Shown: in pieces, positions 23,444 through 36,058 of the stretch
Position numbering within the stretch: the stretch's first letter is position 1
How the letters are laid out: every line of letters begins with the position of its first letter
The notes under the pieces: model-generated
The model's database searches: none
Seen by the model: the letters and a program-made list of their open reading frames with translations, nothing else
What the model was told of the DNA's origin: nothing
Program-made: the position numbers and the translations under genes
Assembly (NCBI GenBank): GCA_944472155.2
Contig: OX235272.1
Coordinates: 99,268,020-99,332,019, forward strand
DNA length: 64,000 nt
From: Trichobilharzia szidati
Taxonomy: Eukaryota; Platyhelminthes; Trematoda; Strigeidida; Schistosomatidae
Direction: 5' to 3'

Positions 23444-26400
23444 AAATAACGCAGATAAACACGATTATGTGGTTGATAATGACGAGGAGAGTGAGAAGAG
23501 CAGGTCTACGTACCACTTGCAGTGTAATGCTGCATATGCTCGTAATTCAACGAAATACGCGTGAAAAGGCGAAATAACGCAGATAAACACGATTATGTGG
23601 TTGATAATGACGAGGAGAGTGAGAAGAGCAGGTCTACGTACCACTTGCAGTGTAATGCTGCATATGCTCGTAATTCAACGAAATACGCGTGAAAAGGCGA
23701 AATAACGCAGATAAACACGATTATGTGGTTGATAATGACGAGGAGAGTGAGAAGAGCAGGTCTACGTACCACTTGCAGTGTAATGCTGCATATGCTCGTA
23801 ATTCAACGAAATACGCGTGAAAAGGCGAAATAACGCAGATAAACACGATTATGTGGTTGATAATGACGAGGAGAGTGAGAAGAGCAGGTCTACGTACCAC
23901 TTGCAGTGTAATGCTGCATATGCTCGTAATTCAACGAAATACGCGTGAAAAGGCGAAATAACGCAGATAAACACGATTATGTGGTTGATAATGACGAGGA
24001 GAGTGAGAAGAGCAGGTCTACGTACCACTTGCAGTGTAATGCTGCATATGCTCGTAATTCAACGAAATACGCGTGAAAAGGCGAAATAACGCAGATAAAC
24101 ACGATTATGTGGTTGATAATGACGAGGAGAGTGAGAAGAGCAGGTCTACGTACCACTTGCAGTGTAATGCTGCATATGCTCGTAATTCAACGAAATACGC
24201 GTGAAAAGGCGAAATAACGCAGATAAACACGATTATGTGGTTGATAATGACGAGGAGAGTGAGAAGAGCAGGTCTACGTACCACTTGCAGTGTAATGCTG
24301 CATATGCTCGTAATTCAAGGAAATACGCGTGAAAAGGCGAAATAACGCAGATAAACACGATTATGTGGTTGATAATGACGAGGAGAGTGAGAAGAGCAGG
24401 TCTACGTACCACTTGCAGTGTAATGCTGCATATGCTCGTAATTCAACGAAATACGCGTGAAAAGGCGAAATAACGCAGATAAACACGATTATGTGGTTGA
24501 TAATGACGAGGAGAGTGAGAAGAGCAGGTCTACGTACCACTTGCAGTGTAATGCTGCATATGCTCGTAATTCAACGAAATACGCGTGAAAAGGCTAAATA
24601 ACGCAGATAAACACGATTATGTGGTTGATAATGACGAGGAGAGTGAGAAGAGCAGGTCTACGTACCACTTGCAGTGTAATGCTGCATATGCTCGTAATTC
24701 AACGAAATACGCGTGAAAAGGCGAAATAACGCAGATAAACACGATTATGTGGTTGATAATGACGAGGAGAGTGAGAAGAGCAGGTCTACGTACCACTTCC
24801 AGTGTAATGCTGCATATGCTCGTAATTCAACGAAATACGCGTGAAAAGGCGAAATAACGCAGATAAACACGATTATGTGGTTGATAATGACGAGGAGAGT
24901 GAGAAGAGCAGGTCTACGTACCACTTCCAGTGTAATGCTGCATATGCTCGTAATTCAACGAAATACGCGTGAAAAGGCGAAATAACGCAGATAAACACGA
25001 TTATGTGGTTGATAATGACGAGGAGAGTGAGAAGAGCAGGTCTACGTACCACTTGCAGTGTAATGCTGCATATGCTCGTAATTCAACGAAATACGCGTGA
25101 AAAGGCGAAATAACGCAGATAAACACGATTATGTGGTTGATAATGACGAGGAGAGTGAGAAGAGCAGGTCTACGTACCACTTGCAGTGTAATGCTGCATA
25201 TGCTCGTAATTCAACGAAATACGCGTGAAAAGGCGAAATAACGCAGATAAACACGATTATGTGGTTGATAATGACGAGGAGAGTGAGAAGAGCAGGTCTA
25301 CGTACCACTTGCAGTGTAATGCTGCATATGCTCGTAATTCAACGAAATAGGCGTGAAAAGGCGAAATAACGCAGATAAACACGATTATGTGGTTGATAAT
25401 GACGAGGAGAGTGAGAAGAGCAGGTCTACGTACCACTTGCAGTGTAATGCTGCATATGCTCGTAATTCAAGGAAATACGCGTGAAAAGGCGAAATAACGC
25501 AGATAAACACGATTATGTGGTTGATAATGACGAGGAGAGTGAGAAGAGCAGGTCTACGTACCACTTGCAGTGTAATGCTGCATATGCTCGTAATTCAAGG
25601 AAATAGGCGTGAAAAGGCGAAATAACGCAGATAAACACGATTATGTGGTTGATAATGACGAGGAGAGTGAGAAGAGCAGGTCTACGTACCACTTGCAGTG
25701 TAATGCTGCATATGCTCGTAATTCAACGAAATACGCGTGAAAAGGCGAAATAACGCAGATAAACACGATTATGTGGTTGATAATGACGAGGAGAGTGAGA
25801 AGAGCAGGTCTACGTACCACTTGCAGTGTAATGCTGCATATGCTCGTAATTCAAGGAAATAGGCGTGAAAAGGCGAAATAACGCAGATAAACACGATTAT
25901 GTGGTTGATAATGACGAGGAGAGTGAGAAGAGCAGGTCTACGTACCACTTGCAGTGTAATGCTGCATATGCTCGTAATTCAAGGAAATAGGCGTGAAAAG
26001 GCGAAATAACGCAGATAAACACGATTATGTGGTTGATAATGACGAGGAGAGTGAGAAGAGCAGGTCTACGTACCACTTGCAGTGTAATGCTGCATATGCT
26101 CGTAATTCAAGGAAATAGGCGTGAAAAGGCGAAATAACGCAGATAAACACGATTATGTGGTTGATAATGACGAGGAGAGTGAGAAGAGCAGGTCTACGTA
26201 CCACTTGCAGTGTAATGCTGCATATGCTCGTAATTCAACGAAATACGCGTGAAAAGGCGAAATAACGCAGATAAACACGATTATGTGGTTGATAATGACG
26301 AGGAGAGTGAGAAGAGCAGGTCTACGTACCACTTCCAGTGTAATGCTGCATATGCTCGTAATTCAACGAAATACGCGTGAAAAGGCGAAATAACGCAGAT

Positions 26401-26599
26401 AAACACGATTATGTGGTTGATAATGACGAGGAGAGTGAGAAGAGCAGGTCTACGTACCACTTGCAGTGTAATGCTGCATATGCTCGTAATTCAACGAAAT
26501 ACGCGTGAAAAGGCGAAATAACGCAGATAAACACGATTATGTGGTTGATAATGACGAGGAGAGTGAGAAGAGCAGGTCTACGTACCACTTGCAGCTGCG
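23444..26599. repeat. 128-bp tandem satellite, 24 full units plus a partial
   Basis: Unit starts aaataacgcagataaacacg; units begin at 23444, 23572, 23700 and so on every 128 bases, with a partial unit of about 80 bases before the gap. Units are almost identical. Variants: cttccag for cttgcag in units 11, 12 and 23; ggctaaat in unit 9; caagg for caacg in units 7, 16, 17, 19, 20, 21; ataggcg for atacgcg in units 15, 17, 19, 20, 21. Since 128 is not a multiple of three, reading frames rotate, and the array encodes no sustained protein. Confidence 0.97.
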
Positions 26600-27089
26600 N
26601 NNNNNNNNNNNNNNNNNNNNNNNNNNNNNNNNNNNNNNNNNNNNNNNNNNNNNNNNNNNNNNNNNNNNNNNNNNNNNNNNNNNNNNNNNNNNNNNNNNNN
26701 NNNNNNNNNNNNNNNNNNNNNNNNNNNNNNNNNNNNNNNNNNNNNNNNNNNNNNNNNNNNNNNNNNNNNNNNNNNNNNNNNNNNNNNNNNNNNNNNNNNN
26801 NNNNNNNNNNNNNNNNNNNNNNNNNNNNNNNNNNNNNNNNNNNNNNNNNNNNNNNNNNNNNNNNNNNNNNNNNNNNNNNNNNNNNNNNNNNNNNNNNNNN
26901 NNNNNNNNNNNNNNNNNNNNNNNNNNNNNNNNNNNNNNNNNNNNNNNNNNNNNNNNNNNNNNNNNNNNNNNNNNNNNNNNNNNNNNNNNNNNNNNNNNNN
27001 NNNNNNNNNNNNNNNNNNNNNNNNNNNNNNNNNNNNNNNNNNNNNNNNNNNNNNNNNNNNNNNNNNNNNNNNNNNNNNNNNNNNNNNNN
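26600..27089. other. Assembly gap (490 N)
   Basis: Unknown bases follow the satellite, so the true array length is not known. The last five bases before the gap (ctgcg) leave the repeat consensus and may be an assembly edge. Confidence 0.99.
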
Positions 27090-27221
27090 AGTTGAAGGAT
27101 TTCTTCTCACTCCCAATTGATACCATGTAGAAATTGCACTTCGCTGCTGACTGACACTCAGCATCACTTGCTAACGCAAGTCAATAAATTGGTGTTGCTT
27201 ATATCAATTATCCTTCAACTA
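27090..27221. repeat. Short inverted repeat beside the gap
   Basis: agttgaaggat and caattgata at 27090-27122 are mirrored by tatcaattatccttcaact at 27203-27221. Confidence 0.6.
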
Positions 27222-27812
27222 ATGTGGACAAATAACTATAGAATCCGAAGTTATCGGACAGAAGGTCCTTTGTTATGCTAACCAGTCAGCGTTTCGCAAT
27301 ATGCTCGACTGATTGTGGTATGAGGTTTTCACACGACTGACTGGCTCTTCTAGATGTGTGAGAATGAGGGAGTGAAAGTGTTGTGATATTGTTTTTGGTT
27401 AGCGTTGTTAGTGATATGTGACATTGATCGGTGTTTCGATAGGTGTGTTGCGTGTGCACATGTGCTAGCTAGCGTGGCTTCACAGTGAGTGTGAGATTGT
27501 TGGCTGAAGTGGGTTGGTTCGGGTGTATGCATGGAGCACAGAGAGTGGGGGTGTAGTTGGAAATTTCGGATGTGGCGAATATGCAGAGACAGACAGACAG
27601 AGAGATAGAGAGAAGAGGCAGCTTGATGATGACTAGGAGGAGAGTTGTCAAGATATTAGTGTGATGGAATGGAGGAGATGGTAGGGCGGTTAGGGAAAGG
27701 CCGTCAGATTCTTGTTTTCGTATTTTGGGCGACATGTGGTCTATCAAAGCTTGTGCAGGGGACTGCCAATGCTGTCGTTCTCTATCGCGCAGTACGAAGC
27801 AGAATCTTAGGA
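27222..27812. other. G/T-rich block of unknown nature
   Basis: Strand-biased sequence, rich in G and T on the plus strand, with (agac)n/(agag)n at 27588-27615. The composition is unlike the AT-rich surroundings. The open frames lack recognisable domains. It joins a PLE copy at 27813. Confidence 0.4.
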
Positions 27813-28640
27813 GTTTTGAAGCGTAATAATTACCTTGATAAATTAACGAAAAATTGTGTAGGAAAGTGTGGAAATGTAATTAATAATAGTGACAGTGTTA
27901 ATAATTCTAATGTCAATGACGACATGCATGTGAAACATGAGCAAGATAGTGACAACACCAACAATAAAGAATCGCAATCATCAGTAGTGATTCCTTGCAA
28001 GGAAGGAACTTCGGAAACCTTACGCAGAATTCTTAATAAGGCAGGAATAAAAATGGCATTCAAGCCCACAAACTCAATTAGAAACAAGATTTGTCGGTTA
28101 AAGGATCCTGTGGAACCTTTAAAACAAAACCATTTGGTTGATCTAATACCCTGTCTGCAATGATTGTGAGGTCAAATACATAGGTCAAACTAGTAGAACA
28201 GGGGCAGTCAGACTAGCCGAGCATAAAAGCCTAGCAAAATCTACACTAGTTGACCAGAATAAGATAAGAAATGTAGAGAATAGTTCAACTATAGCACTAC
28301 ATGCAATTACACTCAACCATACAATAGGATGGGATAGGATGACAGTTTTAAAATCTAATGTCACAGAGTGGAGGAAGAGATTGATAACAGAATCTTTTTA
28401 TCGAATCAACTGCAAATACGTGTAATAGGAATGATTCAACACCTGTCCCAGACATCTGGAAAATTCTACTACCACCCCTACGACAAATAGGAGAGAATAA
28501 AGAAAACTATAAAACTCAAGTTCCGAAGTTGTGTGATTATAATTGATGAAATGATTATGAACAATAAATTTTGTTCGAAACGTCATCCAGTAAATAATAC
28601 TGTCTCACCACTGTATGATATGTCTTATAAACAAATTAAT
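27813..28640 (+). pseudogene. Penelope-like element 3' part (copy P-a)
   Basis: Encodes LKRNNYLDKL, then VVIPCKEGTSETLRRILNKA (PLE pre-endonuclease block), then after a 4-base insertion near 28154-28157 the GIY-YIG part: NDCEVKYIGQTSRTGAVRLA, HKSLAKSTLVDQNKIRNV, WRKRLITESFYRINC. The 3' end has the hairpin at 28550-28600. Almost base-identical to 42980-43800, including the frameshift. Confidence 0.85.
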
Positions 28641-28644
28641 ATGG

Positions 28645-29680
28645 AATCTACCAGTCAGATGTTGAATAATGCTTATCTGGATGATAAAACACACCACAAT
28701 AAAAACGGCGTGCTTCACCTAAATAGTAGATAAGAAGGTTGTTATTAGATAGATAGAGACCAATCATTGTACAGTAATCATTGTGAAGAGTTGATCTAAA
28801 ACAATTCATTTGAGGATAGCCATAATTTGAAGAGGTTAGTTAAAAATAAACACTTATGTGTATTTTTCTTCTACTATGTTTTAGGGGTCAAAATGACATG
28901 TGTATTATTCATACATTTGGTAAGTTCTTCGGTTTTGCCAAGTACTTTTTAAAAACACTGCAATATCTAAGGGTTGATCTGTATAATATATGGATGATAT
29001 TTACATCCACATTTACAGAGGCATAAGAAAAGTGGTTGTAAGTAAAATAAGGGACAGTGAAATCAAAACACAAAATATGAGTAACACACGTGAGCACGTG
29101 AATACAAGTTATCAACTAACTAACTAATGGTGAGTTTCAAAAATGAAAACATTTTTAGATGAAAGAAAAACCCGAACTAAAATGAACGTGTTACGCATGT
29201 TGTTCTAATGTTTATGTATAAAATATTGTCAAATGTATTGCTTATTTTAAAGTTTCATGTAAATGTGATAATTAAAATCTTCCAATCTATAAAGTACTCT
29301 ATAACACACATAAGACAAAGATTAATTTTTGCGTATGCAAGCACATCTTGAATGATGTGTAATAAAATAATACAGTACATCAATATTCATGATGATAATT
29401 TTAAAGCAAACAGGCATACACATTAGAAAGCATACGCGCTTTCTCGATATACGCGGTAAAAGTCAAAAGAAAATTTAGAAATATTCTCTTTGAATTCATT
29501 CAATTACTGTCGTCACCACCACTACTATCTTGTAATGCGTAAATGAAATGTTCAGTGTTTAACAGTGTTTCAGGTAATACTATTATTAAATGAATTCACA
29601 GTTGTGCTAACATGAGTTGTAGGCTGTCAGAGTATAGATAAAACAAACAAAACACAACATATGATCACCATTTTTGGCAA
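28645..29680. other. No gene recognised; 3' flank of the ACP6-like gene
   Basis: Would include the 3' UTR of the minus-strand gene below 29683. No clear poly(A) signal was found. Confidence 0.5.
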
Positions 29681-29682
29681 TT

Positions 29683-30067
29683 TTAACTGGCTTTTTTAGC
29701 TTTTTCAAGGTATTCATGCAATGCTTTCAATGGAACCAGTGAGTTATCGCTCATCATATTATAATCATTAGGATAAGATAAATTCCATAGTGATTTCAAT
29801 GGAATTGGTTTACCAAGATACAATAAGCGAAACCATAAATTATTCCAATTTTCAGGAGATATATGATCTATTGACGCTAGTGAAGCATCACCAGGACGCA
29901 AGATAGGTGATGTCTTTGATAACTGCAATGTCGACGATTCAGTTGTGTATAACTCAAATATTAAATCAGCTGAAAATGGTGGCCAAGATCCATCATATAC
30001 ACTCAAACCAAATAATAATAACATCAGTGAAGAATCATGACATGAATACAGATGGAACTGAGGTAAT
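29683..30067 (-). CDS. ACP6: ACP6-like terminal exon 8 (catalytic HD)
   Basis: 385 nt: one base completing Lys262, 127 codons and TAA at 29685-29683. Acceptor TTTTACTTACAACAG. Encodes LPQFHLYSCHDSSLM, WPPFSADLIFELY and an ending in KAKKAS. H272-D273 is the catalytic pair. No AATAAA was found just downstream, so the 3' end is undefined. Confidence 0.88.
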
Positions 30068-33000
30068 CTGTTGTAAGTAAAAATAAAATAAAAACACAAT
30101 AATGTATAATTCGTCTTTATAACAATTTATAATAAGCAGATATGAGACTGCCGACAAAAGTTGTCATCAATGCAAAATAAGTAAATCGGTAATCTTATTA
30201 GTGTATTATTTCTTCTTGAAATTAACAGCATATAAGTAAATGTGTAAATATCAGTCAAGAAAACATTTTCAGTGAAGGTTAAAAATGAAGATAACAATCT
30301 TTTTTCATAAACACATCCTGTGTTAGCCGCTCTTGAAGTGTTTTCAAAGGCAATGGCTATTCTTGTAACAGATTGTGCCTGACTCTGGGTAACATATTCT
30401 TTTTTATTTCTGGCAAAATGTATTAAAATTTTGGGAGTTGTATAAAAATTGGAACTAAAAATAACATATTCCGAAAGTAAATAAGTCGTCGCTGTAAATT
30501 TTACGCTGGTATGAGTTAGTGTAGTGGTCTCTAGATTCTATCCACAGGTAATTCATGTATGAAACTATGATATTTACCGTCTTAAAGAATTTCTCATCTG
30601 TCTACCCCTTTTGAGTTTTTATTTACTGTTTTCGTTAGTTATAGATAACACTTGTGGTGATTTTACTTTACTTGGGCATGTTGACTGACTTTATTTTCCA
30701 TTAGAGTCACCTCTATGTTCTTTTCAAATACTATAATTACGCAGACACATACATGTACATCCATAAACATAAGATTAACAAATCAACACAACAGCGGTTC
30801 ACGAAAGCTTAAAGATAAGGAGGACATTCACGTTGCTTGGATATTAGCAGATAAAAATCAGTATTATTATTGTGAATGAATTTATTTGAACAAGTGTAGA
30901 TTATGTCAATGGCACAACTGTTGAATTCGGTCTTTATATCTGTTGGACATGTGACATACATAGGTGGAGAAAATCAGAATATTTGCTAATGGCTAGAGTC
31001 TTATGAGTGCGTCGGTGGCATAGCGGTTAGGACGCTCGCCGACCATTCACATGGTCCGGGGTTCGATCCCCGGCCGACGGACTCCTTTACCTCGCTAAGC
31101 CAGTAATAATGCTGGTCAAGAGGAAAGGTTAGGCATGAGGCTAGCAACCCCATCCTGTAAAATAAACACTGCTACAGAAACTTCAAGACTCTAGCTTGAA
31201 GCCCTATGTTCCACTGGGGAACGTGAAGGAAAGAAGAAGAGTCTTATGAAGAGGAGAATTGAGTCATATTTGAGAAACAAACTGAATGGATTCATAACAT
31301 TTGTGTAAGAATACAATATTAGTAGTACAGTGTTTCAGGAGTGTTAGGAGAGCTTGAAAATTTACTTGTCTCGTGGATATTAGCATAAAGAAATCAGAAG
31401 TGTTGTTGGGTATGATACTAATTGAAAACGTACAGCACTGTGTTTCGATGTAATCGGTGTAGCACGCCGAAATGAACACCACCAGTGATCCAAGATACAG
31501 GAAACAATCAGGTATCTGAATTGACGTAGCTTCACGAAGACTGAAACTGGATGAGATAGTCGATATTGTGTTGGATCAATAATTCAAAGAGAGCGAGTAT
31601 TGAATGATCACAAAATTAGCAGAGCAGTACTCGAGGAATGTTGAGAAATCGCGAGAATATTCTCGTGGTATGATATAAATAAGCAACTAACACTCAGAAG
31701 GATCTTTACGAAGGAATGGTGAATTACGCAATTACTACGTATGAGACACAGCATCGTGAATTAAATGAGGACGACGCTAGAGCTTTTACAAACACTAGAA
31801 AATATTATAAGCGGTTACGGAACTAACCTCTACTCTGGGTATTCTGAAAGTTAATAAGTCGTCCAAATTGTAAATTGCGGCTAGCACGTAAATTCTCTAT
31901 CACATTATTATACGATGGGAAATCAACACCGATAACGTTATAGTATCATTTTTGAAGTATGACATATTATCATCTGTTTCCATCTACTGCACAAGTTAGT
32001 AAAACTTAGTGATCCTGTCTCACGCGAAGTTTTATGTTTATGTATTTGTTTCTCTAAGTAGAACCTAATTAAAACGTTTTATTGCATTTTAGTTTCTATC
32101 AAAGTGTACAACTTGAGAATAATATCACTGAAAGAGTAACTTTTCGCTGAACGCCTCTTCTTTTGTATGACTTAATGAGAATTTTTAAAATAAAAATACT
32201 TAGCACTAAATCACCTCACAACTATTGATAGACGCCAACTATTTCTTCAAATAAACAAGGTAGAGGACCACATATATTGAGAATTATTATTTATTTCACT
32301 AACTAATTACGTGTTAAAAACTCGATATATTATCTTCGTTAACGCTAATGCACTTTAAGTCTAAACACTACGCAGTAATTAAAACTGCAAAAAGGTTTCA
32401 TAGCTAATGCTCCGTTCACCTTTTAATTAACCTAAAACAATTGTTCCTTTTGAAAGATTTGAATTAGGCATTTGGAAGAAAAAAAATTCTCGAGATGATA
32501 TCATTTCGCAGTTTCTTTACAATCGCTTTACAACTAGCATGGTTCACAATAATTATAAAGTAAAAGGCATGACAATTACTCAGTTATATAAAATAAAAGT
32601 ATATACTAATGACCAATCATATTTAAATAGGTCATGTAGTCCATGGTAGGAGAAGGCTGAAGTCCATTTTCGTTTGTACACATAGTTTAGGATGTATATG
32701 ATGTTCCAAAATGGTTATTAAAACACATAAAAAATTCCAATGCAATTAGTCTGAACATAAATCCATCATCATCCATTCCAAAGCAATAATTAAGGTCAGG
32801 TCACAAAATCAATATTAATGACTGTTTCACAATTATTTCACATAGCTCTAATTCAATGTTGGTTATTAAAGGTGATGGAAGCACTTTGGAGGATTATTCA
32901 CACACATAAACTATGTTTACAAAAAGAACAAACAATAAACTTCAACCTTCGCCTACCATGGACTACTCGATCTATTTAAATATGATTGGTCATTAGTATA

Positions 33001-36000
33001 TACTCTTATTTTATATAACTGAGTAATTGTCATGCATTTTATTTTATTATTATTGTGAACCATGCTAGTTGTAAAGCGATTGTAGAGTAACTGCTAAATG
33101 ATAACACCTCATAATCATGTGTTCCTTTTTATGGTAATATTAACGTTGTTCTAGTAGAAGATATACACTACATGCACCAAGGCATGTTTATTGGTGGCAG
33201 TTTTAAATAGCATTTAGGTATCCACTCTTTGAGTTAAAAATGTTTACAACTGTTTCAGAGATTGCTTTTTTCATAATATAAAATCCATCTAATCGATAAA
33301 TTTTTATTTTTTTAAATATTTTTCATTACAGCTTGATTCTACACCGTATTTTTTGGTACAGGTATGGAATTTTCAGCATGTGATATCGGTAGCCCAAATT
33401 TTGCAGGCCAACCATAGATATCAGGTGTGCGTCGGCAGGGGATCGAACCCTGGACCACCTATTCTAGTTTCATTGTGTTTGAAGAGATTCAATATATTTC
33501 AATGCAATCAATTCATCGCCGTATATTACAGTTTTTAAAACACTTTAAATTATATAGTTCACATTACATTGCTACTGTAATATCTTGTCTTAATATGTGA
33601 CTGACTGGTAAAACAAACAATCAGCGGTCAATTTGTATCTCTGACATGTTAAATTCTTAACAGTATGACAACTTTAAGCCCGTATATTCTATTTTCACAA
33701 TGTTTTAATGATTTATATCATGTTTTGGATTCAAATTAAATACTCACATGGATTTTTTTGAAAAGAGTTAAATAAATTAAAATATTTTGTCTTTTAGTAC
33801 TCCCTTCATTTATGACTTTGGGCGTAAACTGATTAACCAGCAAGTAGACTGAAAATAAATGTCAAACAATAGTTAAGCATTCAGAAAACAAAAGGATTGA
33901 ACGAAGAAATATTTACTTTTCAATTAGATCCTCATCCCTGGGTCTACTCCAATGTCGGTGGCACAGTGGTTAGGACTCTCGCCGACCATGCACATGGTCC
34001 GGGGTTCGATACCCTACCGGCGCACACCCGATATCTATGGTCGGCCTGCAAAATTTGGGCCACCGATATCCATGCTGAAAATTCCATACCTGTACCTAAA
34101 AATACGGATGTGGCATTAAGCTGCAATCAAAATTATATATATATATAATGTATCAGCAAAGACAGGACTCCAGGTGAACATAGACAAGACAGAGGTTATG
34201 AAAATAACCAACCAACAACAACAGCAACATCCAGCGCCAATCACCATCAACGGGAGGGATTTGAAAGAAGTTACTTCATTCACTTTTCTAGGGAGCATTG
34301 TCTCAACTACAGGAGGAACGGACGAGGATGTCAAATCGAGAATCGGGAAGGCGAGAAACACATTCATCAACCTGAAACCAATCTGGAAATCTTCGTCACT
34401 CAGCATCAACAACAAAATTAGGATTTTCAACACAAACGTCAAGTCAGTTCTTCTATACGGATCAGAAACTTGGCAGGTCACAAAGAATATTTCCAACAGG
34501 TTGCAGACCTTTATCAACAGCTGTCTTCGTTCTATACTGAAGATCAGATGGCCGGAAAGAATCACCAACAAGAAACTATGGGAACAAACAAAACAAGAAC
34601 CAATCGCCCAACGGCAAAGTTAAACTTTCGTCACCAATAACTACCAATCAGCGAACGACCTTGAACGGACCAATCACATGAAAGAGGCGTTTATGATAAG
34701 CGGAAACGTATATTAATAGAAAAAGGCATGAAAAAATGATAAAACGGTTACAATGGGTATCTTTCTCAAACATAGGAGAGAAACATTTCCCAATTCAGCA
34801 TGGGACTGTCAATAGAGAAGTCGCAGCACATTCTATACATATATTCATCTAAATAACTATAAATGAGATCCTTCTGAGATCCATTTATAGCCCTTATTCT
34901 ATTTTTCAATCGACCTCAAAATCCTTCAATGAAATTTGTATGAGTCCCTGTAACTGGATCCACGAAATCACTGGAGTGGTTCACTCTGTGATGGATGTAT
35001 CGCAGGGATGACAATGAATCATAGCCTTTCCACTCGTCGGTGTATAAAATTGATCCCGGTTTCACAAGTCGCTTTATAATAGGTACGAGAGTAGTCGCCT
35101 TCCTGTCTGCTATTCTTTCAACAAATCCTTTTCGGAGGGACGCGTCGTATATATTAAGGTTAACCTATGACCCAAATGTTGTTCGCTCTCTGATGACCGC
35201 GGTTATACTTCTTCATCAACACTGTCTCATCCACATGGACTATTACGTCGTCCCGGCCTAACAACGAAGTAATTCTGTCCATTTTCCATTAGGCGATGTC
35301 CCTGCAGTGCTGGTATACCACTGAACTGTTGAGACGGAGGCTGTTCTCCGCCTCGGCAGCAGTACCCAGTAATTGAAAATGTACAAAATATGGGCTAGGG
35401 AGAGATGCGACCTAGCAAAAATGTTCCTAAGAAATATTACCCTCTCTAATACTAACTCGCTACCAGCACATTCCACAACGATGTACAAAACCATCAGTTG
35501 ACCTAGTATAGCTTTTTAGAGTCATTACACCACCACACGAACAGCTTCTCTCCTTTCGAAGCAAACCTAAGTCCAGGCAATACTGGAAGACACTATCCTC
35601 CTAGAATTGCAAACGTAACCTTGTAAGGGCACGCATTGAAATGAATCAGGCGCTATACAACATTGAACTACGTTCGTGAATCTGATTGGATAATTCGACG
35701 TCACCGCTGATTGGTAGTTATTGGTGTCTAAAGTTTAACTTGGCCCGCCCAACAAATAGGCAGGAGAAAGTGGAGATGGATGGGACACTCGCTGAGGAGG
35801 CCGTTGGGTGACATCGCGCGTCATGCCCTCGAGTGGAACTCGAAAGGGAAGCGACGAGTGAGACGTCCAAGGGTGACATGGAGGAGATCGTGTGAACAGG
35901 AGTTGAAACAGTATGAACTAACAAGGATGCATGTGAAAAGTACAGCAGAATACAGAAGCAAGTGGAGACGTGCAGTTGAAGCCCTATGTTCCACTAGGAA

Positions 36001-36008
36001 CCCAGGGG

Positions 36009-36058
<50 letters not shown>

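Noticed and set aside
23444..26599. CRISPR array or a repetitive protein gene
   Set aside because: Units are directly adjacent without variable spacers, the sequence is eukaryotic, and 128 bases does not preserve a reading frame.
26409..27167. Long open frames across 26409-27167 on both strands
   Set aside because: They exist only because the 490 unknown bases contain no stops.
28398..28586. A conserved 62-codon ORF repeated at 28398, 42184 and 43565
   Set aside because: It is the antisense of the PLE 3' end and is conserved only because the copies are recent.
31012..31081. A genuine tRNA gene
   Set aside because: A and B boxes and an acceptor-like pairing are present, but the anticodon arm does not give a normal 7-base loop, and the sequence continues into a SINE body with a LINE-like tail and target duplications.
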